Source of the DNA: DASXHD01 sp036488725
GTDB lineage: Bacteria; Myxococcota_A; Polyangia; Polyangiales; Polyangiaceae
Assembly: GCA_036488725.1 (NCBI GenBank)
Contig: DASXHD010000032.1
Location: 58,752-122,751, forward strand
Direction of reading: 5' to 3'
DNA length: 64,000 bases
This document shows, piece by piece, positions 53,126 to 61,779 of the stretch. The translations under genes were made by a program, and so were the position numbers. Numbering within the stretch: position 1 is the stretch's first letter; every line of letters begins with the position of its first letter. The notes under the pieces are model-generated. The model did not search any database. It had not been told where the DNA came from and worked only from the letters and a program-made list of their open reading frames with translations.

Positions 53126-54093
53126 AGCTCGCCGTCAGCATCGGCTGCCCGAGCGGCATCGGGCCCGAGGTTTCGGTGGTCGCCGCCGCGAAGGTCTCCG
53201 CGCGCGTGCTCCTCGTCGGCGACGCGGAGGTCGTGCTGCGCGCGGCGAAAGCGCGCGGCGTCCGCGCGCGCATCGACGTCGTGGACGAGCCGACGTTCGT
53301 GCGCGGCGCGATCGCGGTGTGGCAGCCGACCGAGACCCTCGCCGAGCGCGATCGCGTTCTCGGGCGACCGTCGCGCGCGGGCGGCGCCGCGCAGTTCGCG
53401 TGGATCGACGCGGCGTGCGATCTCGTTTCTTCGGGCCGCGCCGACGCGCTCGTCACCGGGCCGGTCAGCAAAGATGCGATCGCGTCGTCCGGCGCGCCGG
53501 GCGCGCGGCAGTTCCTCGGGCACACCGAGCATCTCCAGCGGCGGCTACGGTCGCGCGAGGTCGTCATGGCGTTCGCGAGCGAGTCGCTCGTGACGGCGCT
53601 CGTCTCGACGCACATCCCGATTTCGGCGGTCCCGCGCGCCGTCACTGCGCAATCGGTTGCAACTGCAACCTTTTGGTTGGCGGATTTTCTCGCGAAGACG
53701 AAGAAGCGTCCGCGCGTGGCGGTCGCGGCGCTCAATCCGCACGCGGGCGAGAACGGTCGCATCGGGCGCGACGAGACGCGCATCGCCGCCGGGATCGCGC
53801 GCGCCAAAAAACGCGTCGCCGGGCGCGCCGAAATTTTCGGGCCGGTCCCCGCCGAAACCGCGTTTCGCTTGGCGTCGCGCGGCGAGTGGGACGGCGTCGT
53901 CGCGATGTACCACGACCAAGCGACCATCCCGATGAAGCTCCTCGGATTCGGCGAAGCGGTGAACGTGACGCTCGGCTTGCCGATCGTGCGGACGAGCGTC
54001 GACCACGGCACCGCTTACGATCGCGCCGCGCGCTTCGACGCCGACCCGCGCGGCATGCTCGCCGCGATGAAGCTGGCCGCGCGCCTAGTTTAG
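53122..54093 (+). CDS. pdxA: 4-hydroxythreonine-4-phosphate dehydrogenase
   Basis: 323 residues. Metal-binding histidines are in F-L-G-H-T-E-H-L, V-S-T-H-I-P and M-Y-H-D-Q-A, and P-S-G-I-G-P-E is the N-terminal signature. It oxidises 4-hydroxythreonine-4-phosphate in the DXP-dependent pathway to pyridoxal phosphate. No pdxJ is adjacent. The ATG overlaps the regulator stop by 4 bp; the 3' end overlaps a convergent rhomboid-like gene by 9 bp. Confidence 0.93.
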   Translation: MKLAVSIGCPSGIGPEVSVVAAAKVSARVLLVGDAEVVLRAAKARGVRARIDVVDEPTFVRGAIAVWQPTETLAERDRVLGRPSRAGGAAQFAWIDAACDLVSSGRADALVTGPVSKDAIASSGAPGARQFLGHTEHLQRRLRSREVVMAFASESLVTALVSTHIPISAVPRAVTAQSVATATFWLADFLAKTKKRPRVAVAALNPHAGENGRIGRDETRIAAGIARAKKRVAGRAEIFGPVPAETAFRLASRGEWDGVVAMYHDQATIPMKLLGFGEAVNVTLGLPIVRTSVDHGTAYDRAARFDADPRGMLAAMKLAARLV

Positions 54094-54906
54094 GAAGCGC
54101 TTGTCTTTCGGCGGCTGTCGCTTCTCGAGATCTTCGTCGAGACCGCCGGTGACCACGCGGAGCGGCGGCGCGCCGGGACGCCGCTTCTGCGGGCGGATCC
54201 CCTCGATGTGAATGGGCCCGCTTCGCCGGCGGAGCACCGCGAGCTTCACGCGGAGGTAAATCTCGCGGAGCGGCGAGGGCGATCCGGCGAGCAAGAGTCC
54301 CGCGACGAACCCGCCGAACGGCGCGACGACGCCCTCGGTGAGCGTCGCCGGAAAAAACAACCCGAGCGCGCAAAACCCGAGCGTGATCCAGACGAGCATG
54401 CGTCCGGAAATCGGGAGCAGAAAATACAAACGGATTTGCGCCGACGCGTTCTCGCGTCCCCAGGCGACGGCGAGCGCGGTCAGGGCGGCGGCGGGTCCGA
54501 ACATCGCGCCGGGGTGGAAGACCTGCGAATCGCCAGGAGCGATTTTCGCGAGCACGAGCGCGAGACCGAAACCGGCGATGATCGAGAGCGCATAAAAACG
54601 GAAGAACCGCCACATCCCCCAGCGCCGCTCGAGATCCGGCGCGAGAAAGTAAATCGCGACCGCCGTGATGATGATCGACGTGAAATCGCGCGGGCTCGTG
54701 AGCAGGCCCGCGGTCAGCACCGACCACGGGTGATGCACGACGAGCGCGGGGATGCACGCGAGTGCGGCGAGCACCGCGGCGCCGCCGTGGCCTCCGTAGT
54801 TGAAGAGGAGCGCGCCGACGAGCGCGATCGCGACGTAAACGACGAGCAGCGCCTTCACCCCGCGACCGGGGCGCGGAAACGCGACCTGCTGCTCGGCCTC
54901 TCGCAT
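54085..54906 (-). CDS. Rhomboid-like membrane protein without catalytic residues
   Basis: 273 residues with about six membrane helices (20-40, 44-64, 73-92, 102-122, 140-158, 163-205) and the L-E-R-R-W-G motif typical of rhomboids after helix 2-3. The G-x-S-G catalytic serine segment of helix 4 reads G-A-M-F-G-P-A-A-A, and the helix 6 His (H-x-x-G/A-x-x-x-G) is absent (A-P-F-G-G-F-V-A-G). So it should be a pseudoprotease, like iRhoms or derlins, perhaps a chaperone or quality-control adaptor. The C-terminal 70 residues are basic and cytosolic. Confidence 0.7.
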   Translation of the reverse strand: MREAEQQVAFPRPGRGVKALLVVYVAIALVGALLFNYGGHGGAAVLAALACIPALVVHHPWSVLTAGLLTSPRDFTSIIITAVAIYFLAPDLERRWGMWRFFRFYALSIIAGFGLALVLAKIAPGDSQVFHPGAMFGPAAALTALAVAWGRENASAQIRLYFLLPISGRMLVWITLGFCALGLFFPATLTEGVVAPFGGFVAGLLLAGSPSPLREIYLRVKLAVLRRRSGPIHIEGIRPQKRRPGAPPLRVVTGGLDEDLEKRQPPKDKRFLN

Positions 54907-54961
54907 GATGGATAACGTAGAAGCGCGGGATCGACCGCGCAAGGTCACGGCCGAGGATCGT

Positions 54962-55495
54962 TCAGGGAAGCGGGTCGCACGCCGCGATCGACTGCACGTT
55001 GGGCTGCTGCTGCGCGACGCACGTCGTCGACCAATTCGCCAATCCGTGGATCGCGTCGGCGTTGCCGACGTCGGGCGCGTCGATCAAGTCACGGTTGGCC
55101 TCGTAGGTGGGCTCGTCGAAGACGTCGACCGTGAGCGAAAACCAGTCGTAGTTGACGCCCTGGGTGGTCGGCACGTTTTGAAAGAGCGCGTCGGTGAAGC
55201 AGTCGCTCGCGCCGATGTCGATCGCGACCGTCCCGATCCGCTCGCCGCCGGTGACCGCGTCGTAAACCGACACGACGTACTTGAACGGCACGCCTGAGCC
55301 CGCTCCGCAGCCGCGGCGCTCGAAGAGCGACGCCGAGTCGACCTCGATGCTGGTGAGTGGGACATACGTGCTCACTGCGACGTTCGACGCCACGCTGCTT
55401 CCGGTGAGCGCCGTGCAGGCCGTGAGCGCGACTCCGCCGCCGAGCAAACCGATGCCGGCGAGCTCGAGCGCGATCTTCCTCAGACTCAGCTGCAT
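54962..55495 (-). CDS. Lipoprotein, unknown
   Basis: 177 residues. Signal with G-L-L-G-G-G-V-A-L-T-A-C (Cys about 27) marks a lipoprotein. The mature part has four or more Cys (R-R-G-C-G-A-G, D-C-F-T-D, T-T-C-V-A, A-A-C-D), likely disulfide-linked, and beta-type sequence (Y-V-V-S-V-Y-D-A-V-T-G-G). Encoded divergently from tolQ with 69 bp between. Family not recognised. Confidence 0.65.
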   Translation of the reverse strand: MQLSLRKIALELAGIGLLGGGVALTACTALTGSSVASNVAVSTYVPLTSIEVDSASLFERRGCGAGSGVPFKYVVSVYDAVTGGERIGTVAIDIGASDCFTDALFQNVPTTQGVNYDWFSLTVDVFDEPTYEANRDLIDAPDVGNADAIHGLANWSTTCVAQQQPNVQSIAACDPLP

Positions 55496-55564
55496 GGGCG
55501 GCTGAAACGGAGCACGCTGCACGCCGGTTGGCAAGGGCCTTCGAGGGAAGTAAAACCCACGCCG

Positions 55565-56263
55565 ATGATGTTGCTCGACCCGCAAACGACCGGCGACGCG
55601 CCGAAGCTCGATCCCGTTTCTCTCGTCATTCACGCCTCGGTGCCGGTCAAAGCGGTCCTCGTCATCTTGGTGATTTTTTCGATCGTCTGTTGGTTGACGA
55701 TCGGCGCCAAGGCGCTGCACATCGCGCGCGCGCGAGGCGAGTCGAAGAGATTTCTCGACGTGTTCGACCAGACGCCGAGCTTCGACGCGATCGCGCAAGG
55801 GCTCGCGGCGTTTCGTGGCTCGCCGTTCGCGCGGATCTTCGCCGTGGGTTACGACGAGATGCGACGGGTGACGCAGGGCCGCCCCGGCCGGCTCGACGAA
55901 GCGCAGCACACGCACGTTGCGTCGGCGACGCGCCGCGCGGCCGCACAAGAAGTCTCGCACCTCGAGTCGTGGATGAGCGTGCTCGGCACCATCGGCTCGA
56001 CGTCGCCGTTCATCGGCCTCTTCGGAACGGTCTACGGCATCATGGACGCGTTCCTCAGCATCGGAAATCAGCAGAACGCGAACCTCCCTGTCGTCGCGCC
56101 GAAGATCGCCGAAGCGCTCATCGCGACCGCGATTGGCCTCGTCGCCGCGATCCCGGCGGTCATGGCGTACAACTACTTCGCGCGCAAAGTTCAGGTCATC
56201 GCCGACAGCATGGAAGGCTTCGCCGAGGACGTCTCGGCCCGCGCGAAGCTCGGAGGGCTGTAA
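55565..56263 (+). CDS. tolQ: TolQ/ExbB-family proton-channel subunit
   Basis: 232 residues, three membrane helices (about 22-47, 138-160, 178-201). L-G-T-I-G-S-T-S-P-F-I-G-L-F-G-T-V-Y-G and A-L-I-A-T-A-I-G-L are the conserved TolQ/ExbB segments. It forms a pentamer around a TolR/ExbD dimer and couples proton flow to motion of TolA. First gene of tolQ-tolR-tolA-tolB. The operon context favours TolQ over ExbB. Confidence 0.88.
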   Translation: MMLLDPQTTGDAPKLDPVSLVIHASVPVKAVLVILVIFSIVCWLTIGAKALHIARARGESKRFLDVFDQTPSFDAIAQGLAAFRGSPFARIFAVGYDEMRRVTQGRPGRLDEAQHTHVASATRRAAAQEVSHLESWMSVLGTIGSTSPFIGLFGTVYGIMDAFLSIGNQQNANLPVVAPKIAEALIATAIGLVAAIPAVMAYNYFARKVQVIADSMEGFAEDVSARAKLGGL

Positions 56264-56264
56264 A

Positions 56265-56693
56265 ATGGGGATGTCGGCGGGCGGCGGCGGGCGCGGCAGG
56301 CGCCGGCTCGGAGGGATGAACGAGATCAACGTGACGCCGCTCATCGACGTCATGCTCGTCTTGCTCGTCATCTTCATGGTGACCGCGCCGCTGCTCCGCA
56401 CCGACGTTCAGGTCGACTTGCCGAAGGTGAAGTCGTCGCCGACGGCGATGGACGACACGAAGCTCCTCGTGATCATCACGGCCGACGACCACGTCTATCT
56501 GGAGAAGGACGAAATCACCGGCGACCTCGAGAACAAATTGAAGACCAACAATCGCCTTCAGACCGAAAAAGAGCTCTACGTGCAGGCCGACGAAAACGTG
56601 AAGTACGGCACGGTTTTGCGCGTGATGGCGGCCGCGCGGCAGGCGGGCGTCGAAAAATTGGGAATGGTGACGGACCCGTTGACCGTCAAATAG
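56265..56693 (+). CDS. tolR: TolR/ExbD-family subunit
   Basis: 142 residues. A basic/Gly N-terminus and N-E-I-N-V-T-P-L-I-D-V-M-L-V-L-L-V-I-F-M precede one membrane helix; Asp in P-L-I-D is the proton-carrying residue. The C-terminal domain is periplasmic and binds peptidoglycan. Starts 1 bp after the tolQ stop. Confidence 0.9.
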   Translation: MGMSAGGGGRGRRRLGGMNEINVTPLIDVMLVLLVIFMVTAPLLRTDVQVDLPKVKSSPTAMDDTKLLVIITADDHVYLEKDEITGDLENKLKTNNRLQTEKELYVQADENVKYGTVLRVMAAARQAGVEKLGMVTDPLTVK

Positions 56694-56700
56694 AGAGACG

Positions 56701-57489
56701 ATGGCCGCCGCGAAAAGCAGAGCTTGGGTGAGGCCGCACTACTCGGGCGACGAGATCGCCGTGGGTGTCGGGCTCGCCGTCGCGCTGCACGCGATTCCGG
56801 CGCTGCTCTTCTTTTTGAAGATCGTTCACCCGCTCACCGACACGGCCGACAACATCGAGGTCGCCCGTCCGGTCATCGCGGCCAACTTGCTGAAGCTCGG
56901 GCATCCGCTCGACCCGAAGAGACTGCCCGACCGCATCGTGCCGCATCAGAACGAGGCGCCGAAAAAACAAATCATCGCCTCGCAAGAAAACCCGCTTCAG
57001 CAAAAGCCGGACGCGGGCGAGCCGCCGCCGAACGCGATCGACTCCGAGCACGAGCACAAAGTCGACAAGCAGATGCCGTTCCCCGAGGACGGCGGGCGGC
57101 CCGAGGTGGCGATCGGAAGCGACGCGGGCGTCGAGGGCGGCCTCGAGACCGATCCGAACAAAGTCCACGCCGGCGACATGTACGCGCTGAAGCTCTCGTC
57201 GTGGTTCCACGATCGCTGGACCGTTCCGACGGTGATTTCGGTCGCCGACGAGCGGAAGCTCTGCGTGGTCTTCCAAATCAACATCAATCCGCGCATGATC
57301 ATTTGGCACTTGAGAGTGGAACCGATCAAATCGAGCGGAAATCCGCTCTTCGACGACTCCGCACGGAACATGCTGCAAAAACTTCTCGACGGCGGGACCA
57401 CGTTGCCGGAACCTCCTCCCGAGGTCGCCGATCAGTGGAAGGGCCACACCGTGAACCTGACGCTCGGAGACGGAACATCATGCCGATGA
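56701..57489 (+). CDS. tolA: TolA/TonB-like periplasm-spanning protein
   Basis: 262 residues. One membrane helix (about 18-39) follows a short cytosolic end; a Pro/Lys/Glu-rich, Ala-poor middle (about 70-145) should be extended, and the C-terminal domain (about 155-262) contains D-R-W-x-V-P-x-x-I and N-P-L-F-D-D-S-A-R-x-M, as in TolA/TonB C-terminal domains. The helical Ala-Lys rod of enterobacterial TolA is replaced by a shorter linker. Overlaps tolB by 10 bp. Confidence 0.82.
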   Translation: MAAAKSRAWVRPHYSGDEIAVGVGLAVALHAIPALLFFLKIVHPLTDTADNIEVARPVIAANLLKLGHPLDPKRLPDRIVPHQNEAPKKQIIASQENPLQQKPDAGEPPPNAIDSEHEHKVDKQMPFPEDGGRPEVAIGSDAGVEGGLETDPNKVHAGDMYALKLSSWFHDRWTVPTVISVADERKLCVVFQININPRMIIWHLRVEPIKSSGNPLFDDSARNMLQKLLDGGTTLPEPPPEVADQWKGHTVNLTLGDGTSCR

Positions 57490-58766
57490 GATGGCTCTTG
57501 CTCGTGCTCTTGGCCTTCGTGTCGTTTGCCGCGGACGTTCGCGCGCAAAACACGCTGCCGAACGTGCAGCAGCCGACGGGCGGTCAAGTGACGACGCTGA
57601 CCGTTCAAGGCGGCAATCGGTCGCTCTTCAAAGTCGCGCTGCCGAAGTGGCAAGGCGACGACGCGACGGGCCGCACCGCGGTCGACACCGCGTCGCGCGA
57701 TTTCGTTCTGTCGAGCATGTTCCAAGTGCTCGACCCGCAGAGCTTCACCGCGAACCTCCAGGCCGAGGGCAACTCGATCGACCCGAGCTCGTGGCGCAAC
57801 GTGGGCGCCGAGGGCGTCATCAAGGGCAACGCGTACCCGCGCGCCGGCGGGATGGTCCACATCGAGATGCGCTTGTTCGTCGTCTCGCGCGGACCGGACG
57901 CCGTGCTCAAGCGCGATTACGACGTGGCGGCGGCGAACTCGCGCGCAGCCGTGCACCAGTTCGTCAACGAGGTCATCAAGTGGTTCACGGGCACGGCCGG
58001 CACGTTCGGCACGCGGCTCGTTTTCTCGGCGACGACCGGCCGCGGACAAAAAGGCATCTTCACGGTGGACAGCGACGGGAGCGGCCTCGCGCGCTTGCCG
58101 ACGACCACGAACGTCGCGCTCGCCCCGGCGATCGGGCCCGGCGGAAACGTGTATTATGCAGGTGGTTTGGCGGACGGGCAGTACGTGCTGCTCAAGTCGG
58201 GGTCGCCGGTTCCGGCGGTGCGCCACGCGGGGCTCGTGTTCGGCGTCGCGTTCGGCGGCGGCAAGATGGCGCTCGTCATCTCGCAGGGCGGCGCGAGCGA
58301 CATTTGGATCGGCGCGGCCGACGGCTCCGGCCTGACGAAGTACACGCATGGCCACCTCAACACGCACCCGGCGTTCGGCCCGGCGGGCCAGCTCGCGTAC
58401 GTCTCGAACGGCGCCGGCGGTAATCCGCAGATCTACGTCGACGGCCGGCAGGTGAGCTCGCGCGGCTCGTACAACATGGCGCCCGTTTGGTGCAACGACC
58501 CCGAAGGCGGAACGAAGATCCTCTTCATGGGCCGCGACGGCGCGACGTGGGACATCTTCAGCGTGAACCCGGACGGCACCGGCATGAAGCGCCTCACGCA
58601 AGACCAAGGGTCGAACACGTACCCCGCGTGCTCGCCCGACGGGCGCGTCGTCGCGTTCTTTTCGACGCGCGGCGGCGGCGGGATCTACACGAGCAATCCG
58701 CAAGGGATGAACCAGCAGAAGATCGCCTCGACCGTGGGCGAAAGCCTTCGCTGGGAAGGAAACTGA
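57480..58766 (+). CDS. tolB: TolB beta-propeller periplasmic protein
   Basis: 428 residues. Signal peptide (about 1-22, ending V-R-A), an alpha/beta N-terminal domain (about 25-165) and a C-terminal six-bladed propeller with repeated N-P-D-G-T-G and S-P-D-G-R-x-V-A-F. TolB links TolA to Pal during outer-membrane constriction. ATG 57486 is an alternative. pal normally follows but none does; a 14-bp inverted repeat and convergent accC come next. Confidence 0.92.
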   Translation: MPMRWLLLVLLAFVSFAADVRAQNTLPNVQQPTGGQVTTLTVQGGNRSLFKVALPKWQGDDATGRTAVDTASRDFVLSSMFQVLDPQSFTANLQAEGNSIDPSSWRNVGAEGVIKGNAYPRAGGMVHIEMRLFVVSRGPDAVLKRDYDVAAANSRAAVHQFVNEVIKWFTGTAGTFGTRLVFSATTGRGQKGIFTVDSDGSGLARLPTTTNVALAPAIGPGGNVYYAGGLADGQYVLLKSGSPVPAVRHAGLVFGVAFGGGKMALVISQGGASDIWIGAADGSGLTKYTHGHLNTHPAFGPAGQLAYVSNGAGGNPQIYVDGRQVSSRGSYNMAPVWCNDPEGGTKILFMGRDGATWDIFSVNPDGTGMKRLTQDQGSNTYPACSPDGRVVAFFSTRGGGGIYTSNPQGMNQQKIASTVGESLRWEGN

Positions 58767-58910
58767 GAGCGCACGCGCTCGCGCGCGGTGCAAGCCGCCG
58801 CAGGTGATGCGTCGGTCCGCACGAGCTCGAGCGCGAAAAGGCCTGTAAACGGGGTAGATCGCGTTGGCGCGCGGGGTGCAATGGGGTTCGGTGTCCGCGG
58901 TCCCGGCGCG

Positions 58911-58974
58911 GCGCGTTCGATCGTGCGCGTGGTCAAAAAACCCCTCCTCCAGAGCCGACGACGATCGAACGCGC
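58911..58974. terminator. Inverted repeat between convergent tolB and accC
   Basis: Perfect 14-bp arms GCGCGTTCGATCGT (58911-58924) and ACGATCGAACGCGC (58961-58974) with a 36-nt loop containing A6 and C4. It lies midway in the 241-bp convergent gap, so a two-way terminator or mRNA 3' stabiliser fits. There is no U-run after either arm, so a classical intrinsic terminator is not certain. The rest of the gap holds nothing I can name. Confidence 0.6.
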
Positions 58975-59007
58975 TGCGCCCGGGCCGCGGACAGGCGGGG
59001 GCCAAGC

Positions 59008-60363
59008 TCAGTCGCGTTCGGCCGCTTCGGCGAGGACGCGCTCGATGGTGCGCGTCGTCATGTCGCCCGAGATGACCTCGCGATCGTCGAGCAGCATCTT
59101 GTGGAGCGGAATGTTGGTGCGGATGCCGCCGACGATGAACTCGCCGAGCGCGCGCCGCATGCGGATGAGCGCCTCGGCGCGCGTGGGCGCGTGCACGATG
59201 AGCTTCGCGAGGAGCGAGTCGTAGTCGCTCGGAACTTTCCATCCGCCGTAGACGCCGCTGTCGATGCGCACGCCGGCGCCGCCCGGCGGGTGATACTCGG
59301 TGATGAGGCCGGGCCACGGCGCGAACGACTTCGGGTCCTCGGCGTTGATGCGGCACTCCATCGCGTGACCGCGGAAGCTCCACGGGCGCGTGTCGGGCAA
59401 ATCGATTTCTTCGCCGGCCGCGACTTTGATTTGAAGTGCAACCAAATCGAGACCGGTCGTCATCTCGGTGACCGGGTGCTCGACTTGGACGCGCGTGTTC
59501 ATCTCGAGGAAGAAGAGCTTGCGGTCTTCGTCCATGATGAACTCGAGCGTGCCGAGCGAGCGATAACCGGTCTCGCGCACCGCTTTGCGGATGACGTCGC
59601 CGATTTGATTGCGCAGCTCCTCGGTGACGACCGGGCTCGGCGCTTCTTCGATGATTTTTTGGTGGCGGCGCTGGAGCGAGCACTCGCGCTCGCCGAGCGT
59701 CCAGACTTTGCCTTTGCCGTCGGCGAGGATTTGGAACTCGATGTGCTTCGGGCGCTCGACGAATTTTTCGAGGTAGACGTCCGGGTTGCGAAAGCCGGTC
59801 TCGGCCTCGCGTCGCGCGGACTGGAAGCTCGACTCCATCTCCTCTTCGGCGCGCACGATGCGCATGCCGCGGCCGCCGCCGCCGCCCGATGCTTTCAAGA
59901 TGACGGGGAAGCCGATGCGCTTCGCTTCTTCGAGCGCGTGCGGGACGTCGCGCAGCACTTTGCTCCCGGGCAACAATGGAAGGCCGTATTTTTCGGCGTT
60001 TCCGCGCGCGGTGACTTTGTCGCCCCAGGCTTGCATCGCTTCGGGCGTCGGGCCGATGAACTTGAGCCCGCATTTGCCGCAGATGCGCGCGAACTCGGCG
60101 TTCTCGGAGAGAAACCCGTAGCCCGGATGAATCGCGTCGGCCGCCGTGATCTCCGCCGCGCTGATGATCGCCGGAATGTTGAGATAGCTCTTCGACGCGG
60201 GCGACGGACCGATGCACACCGCTTCGTCGGCGAAGCGAACGTGGAGCGCGCGCGCGTCGGCCTCGGAGTGCACCGCGACGCTGCGGATGCCGAGCTCCTT
60301 GCACGCGCGCACGATGCGAAGCGCGATCTCACCACGGTTCGCGATGAGGATTTTTTTGAACAC
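59008..60363 (-). CDS. accC: Acetyl-CoA carboxylase biotin carboxylase subunit
   Basis: 451 residues. K-I-L-I-A-N-R-G-E-I-A opening, the ATP-grasp glycine loop A-S-G-G-G-G-G-R-G-M and catalytic segment N-T-R-V-Q-V-E-H-P-V-T-E are intact. It carboxylates biotin on AccB with ATP and bicarbonate, the first step of fatty acid synthesis. It directly follows accB with no gap. The C-terminus is the expected length. Confidence 0.96.
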   Translation of the reverse strand: MFKKILIANRGEIALRIVRACKELGIRSVAVHSEADARALHVRFADEAVCIGPSPASKSYLNIPAIISAAEITAADAIHPGYGFLSENAEFARICGKCGLKFIGPTPEAMQAWGDKVTARGNAEKYGLPLLPGSKVLRDVPHALEEAKRIGFPVILKASGGGGGRGMRIVRAEEEMESSFQSARREAETGFRNPDVYLEKFVERPKHIEFQILADGKGKVWTLGERECSLQRRHQKIIEEAPSPVVTEELRNQIGDVIRKAVRETGYRSLGTLEFIMDEDRKLFFLEMNTRVQVEHPVTEMTTGLDLVALQIKVAAGEEIDLPDTRPWSFRGHAMECRINAEDPKSFAPWPGLITEYHPPGGAGVRIDSGVYGGWKVPSDYDSLLAKLIVHAPTRAEALIRMRRALGEFIVGGIRTNIPLHKMLLDDREVISGDMTTRTIERVLAEAAERD

Positions 60364-60816
60364 TCAGGCCTTCTTGATTTTGAACAGCTTCTGTCCGAAC
60401 TCGACGGCCTTGCCGTTCGGCACGCAGACCTCGATGACCGTGCCCGACACGTCGGACTCGATCTCGTTCATCAGCTTCATCGCTTCGATGATGCAGAGCG
60501 TTTGGCCGGGCCGGACCATCGAGCCCACGTCGACGAACGACGGCGCGTCGGGCGAAGGCGATCGATAGAAGGTGCCGACGAACGGGCTCGTGACCTCGGC
60601 GACGTCGGAGTCGCCCAAAACGTTATTTGCCGCGGTGCCCGCCGGCGCGGCGTGCGCGTGCGCGACGGGTTGCGGGGCGACGGCGGCCGTCGCCACGGCG
60701 ATCTTGCCGCGCACGATTCGAACGCGGGCGCCTTCGTCCTCGTGCTCGAACTCGGCGATCTCCTTCTCGATGAGCAGGTCGAACAGCGATCGAAGCTTTT
60801 CGGGATCCCAGCTCAA
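60364..60816 (-). CDS. accB: Biotin carboxyl carrier protein
   Basis: 150 residues. A helical N-terminus, an Ala/Pro/Val linker and a biotinyl domain with E-A-M-K-L-M-N-E-I (Lys about 115). TTG start, supported by a GGAGG 7 nt upstream. Stop abuts accC. Confidence 0.94.
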   Translation of the reverse strand: MSWDPEKLRSLFDLLIEKEIAEFEHEDEGARVRIVRGKIAVATAAVAPQPVAHAHAAPAGTAANNVLGDSDVAEVTSPFVGTFYRSPSPDAPSFVDVGSMVRPGQTLCIIEAMKLMNEIESDVSGTVIEVCVPNGKAVEFGQKLFKIKKA

Positions 60817-60926
60817 GGCGTGGCCTCCAATTCGCGGCGCACTCTAAAACAGTGGAACGGATTCGGCTACAGGCTCGTCGAGTGCGTAGCGTGCGACGCG
60901 CCGATCCGTTCAGCGGGAAAAATGAC

Positions 60927-61373
60927 TCAGTCGGCGCCGTTGCCGAGATGCAAGGCGAGTCCTTCGAGCGCGAGCAGATAACTTTGGCCTCGGAAGCCCG
61001 AGACTTTGCCGATGCACGCCGCGGCGATTTTGGATTCGTGGCGATACGCTTCGCGCGCTTCGGGGTTCGAGAGATGGACTTCGACGCAGGGGAGGGCGGT
61101 CGCTTTGAGCGCGTCGAAGATCGCGAGCGACGTGTGCGTGTACGCGGCGGCGTTGAGCAAGAGGCCCGCGTAGCGCTTGGGCGCGGCGCCGATCCACTTC
61201 ACGATTTCGCCTTCGCTGTCGCTCTGCTTCGTGTCGACGACCACGCCGAGCTCGGTCGCGCGCTTCTTGATGCGCTTATGGATGTCGGCGAGCGTTTCTT
61301 TGCCGTAGACGTCCGGCTCGCGCGTTCCGAGGAGGCCGAGGTTCGGGCCCGAGATGCAGAGGACGCGCGTCAC
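60927..61373 (-). CDS. aroQ: Type II 3-dehydroquinate dehydratase
   Basis: 148 residues. G-P-N-L-G-L-L-G-T-R-E-P-x-x-Y-G holds the catalytic Arg and Tyr; L-N-A-A-A-Y-T-H-T-S and H-L-S-N complete the site, with R-H-E-S in the C-terminal part. All catalytic residues are present, unlike the other aromatic-pathway homologues in this window. It dehydrates 3-dehydroquinate in the shikimate route. GTG start overlaps the roadblock-gene stop (GTGA); accB lies 110 bp downstream. Confidence 0.95.
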   Translation of the reverse strand: MTRVLCISGPNLGLLGTREPDVYGKETLADIHKRIKKRATELGVVVDTKQSDSEGEIVKWIGAAPKRYAGLLLNAAAYTHTSLAIFDALKATALPCVEVHLSNPEAREAYRHESKIAAACIGKVSGFRGQSYLLALEGLALHLGNGAD

Positions 61374-61762
61374 AGCTCGGCGGCGAGCTTCGGGACGGCC
61401 GTGCGCATCATGTAGCGGCCCTTTCCGAAGTTTCCGTCGGGCTTCATCGTGAGCGCGAGAAAATACGTGTCGCCGACCATTCGGATCAGCGTGATCATTT
61501 TTTCGGTCGCGACGGCCATTTCGCGCGCGGTGCCCGCTTCGAGCATTTCGCTCGCGCGTTTGATCGCGCCGATGACGACGCTGAACTCGACGCCGATCGT
61601 GTCGATGTCGAATGGCGCGCCGTCCTTCGCGTACTTCTCGAGGGCGATGCCGCTCGAGTCCATGATGAGGCACGCGAGGCCGCCGTCGACGCCTTCGACG
61701 AGACCTTTCAAAGCGTCTTCGAACATCAGCTCAGCGTAGATGTCTGGTGGCGCGAAGGTCAA
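61370..61762 (-). CDS. Roadblock/LC7-domain protein (MglB-like)
   Basis: 130 residues forming one roadblock fold: L-x-x-L-V-E-G-V-D-G-G-L-A-C-L-I-M-D-S-S-G-I near 20-40 and A-x-E-M-A-V-A-T-E-K-M near 78-88. Such proteins are GAPs or regulators of small Ras-like GTPases, as MglB for MglA in gliding myxobacteria. No GTPase lies next to it, and coupling to aroQ may be incidental. An internal ATG at residue 13 is an alternative start. Confidence 0.8.
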   Translation of the reverse strand: MTFAPPDIYAELMFEDALKGLVEGVDGGLACLIMDSSGIALEKYAKDGAPFDIDTIGVEFSVVIGAIKRASEMLEAGTAREMAVATEKMITLIRMVGDTYFLALTMKPDGNFGKGRYMMRTAVPKLAAEL

Positions 61763-61779
61763 CTCCTTGATACCGTCGC

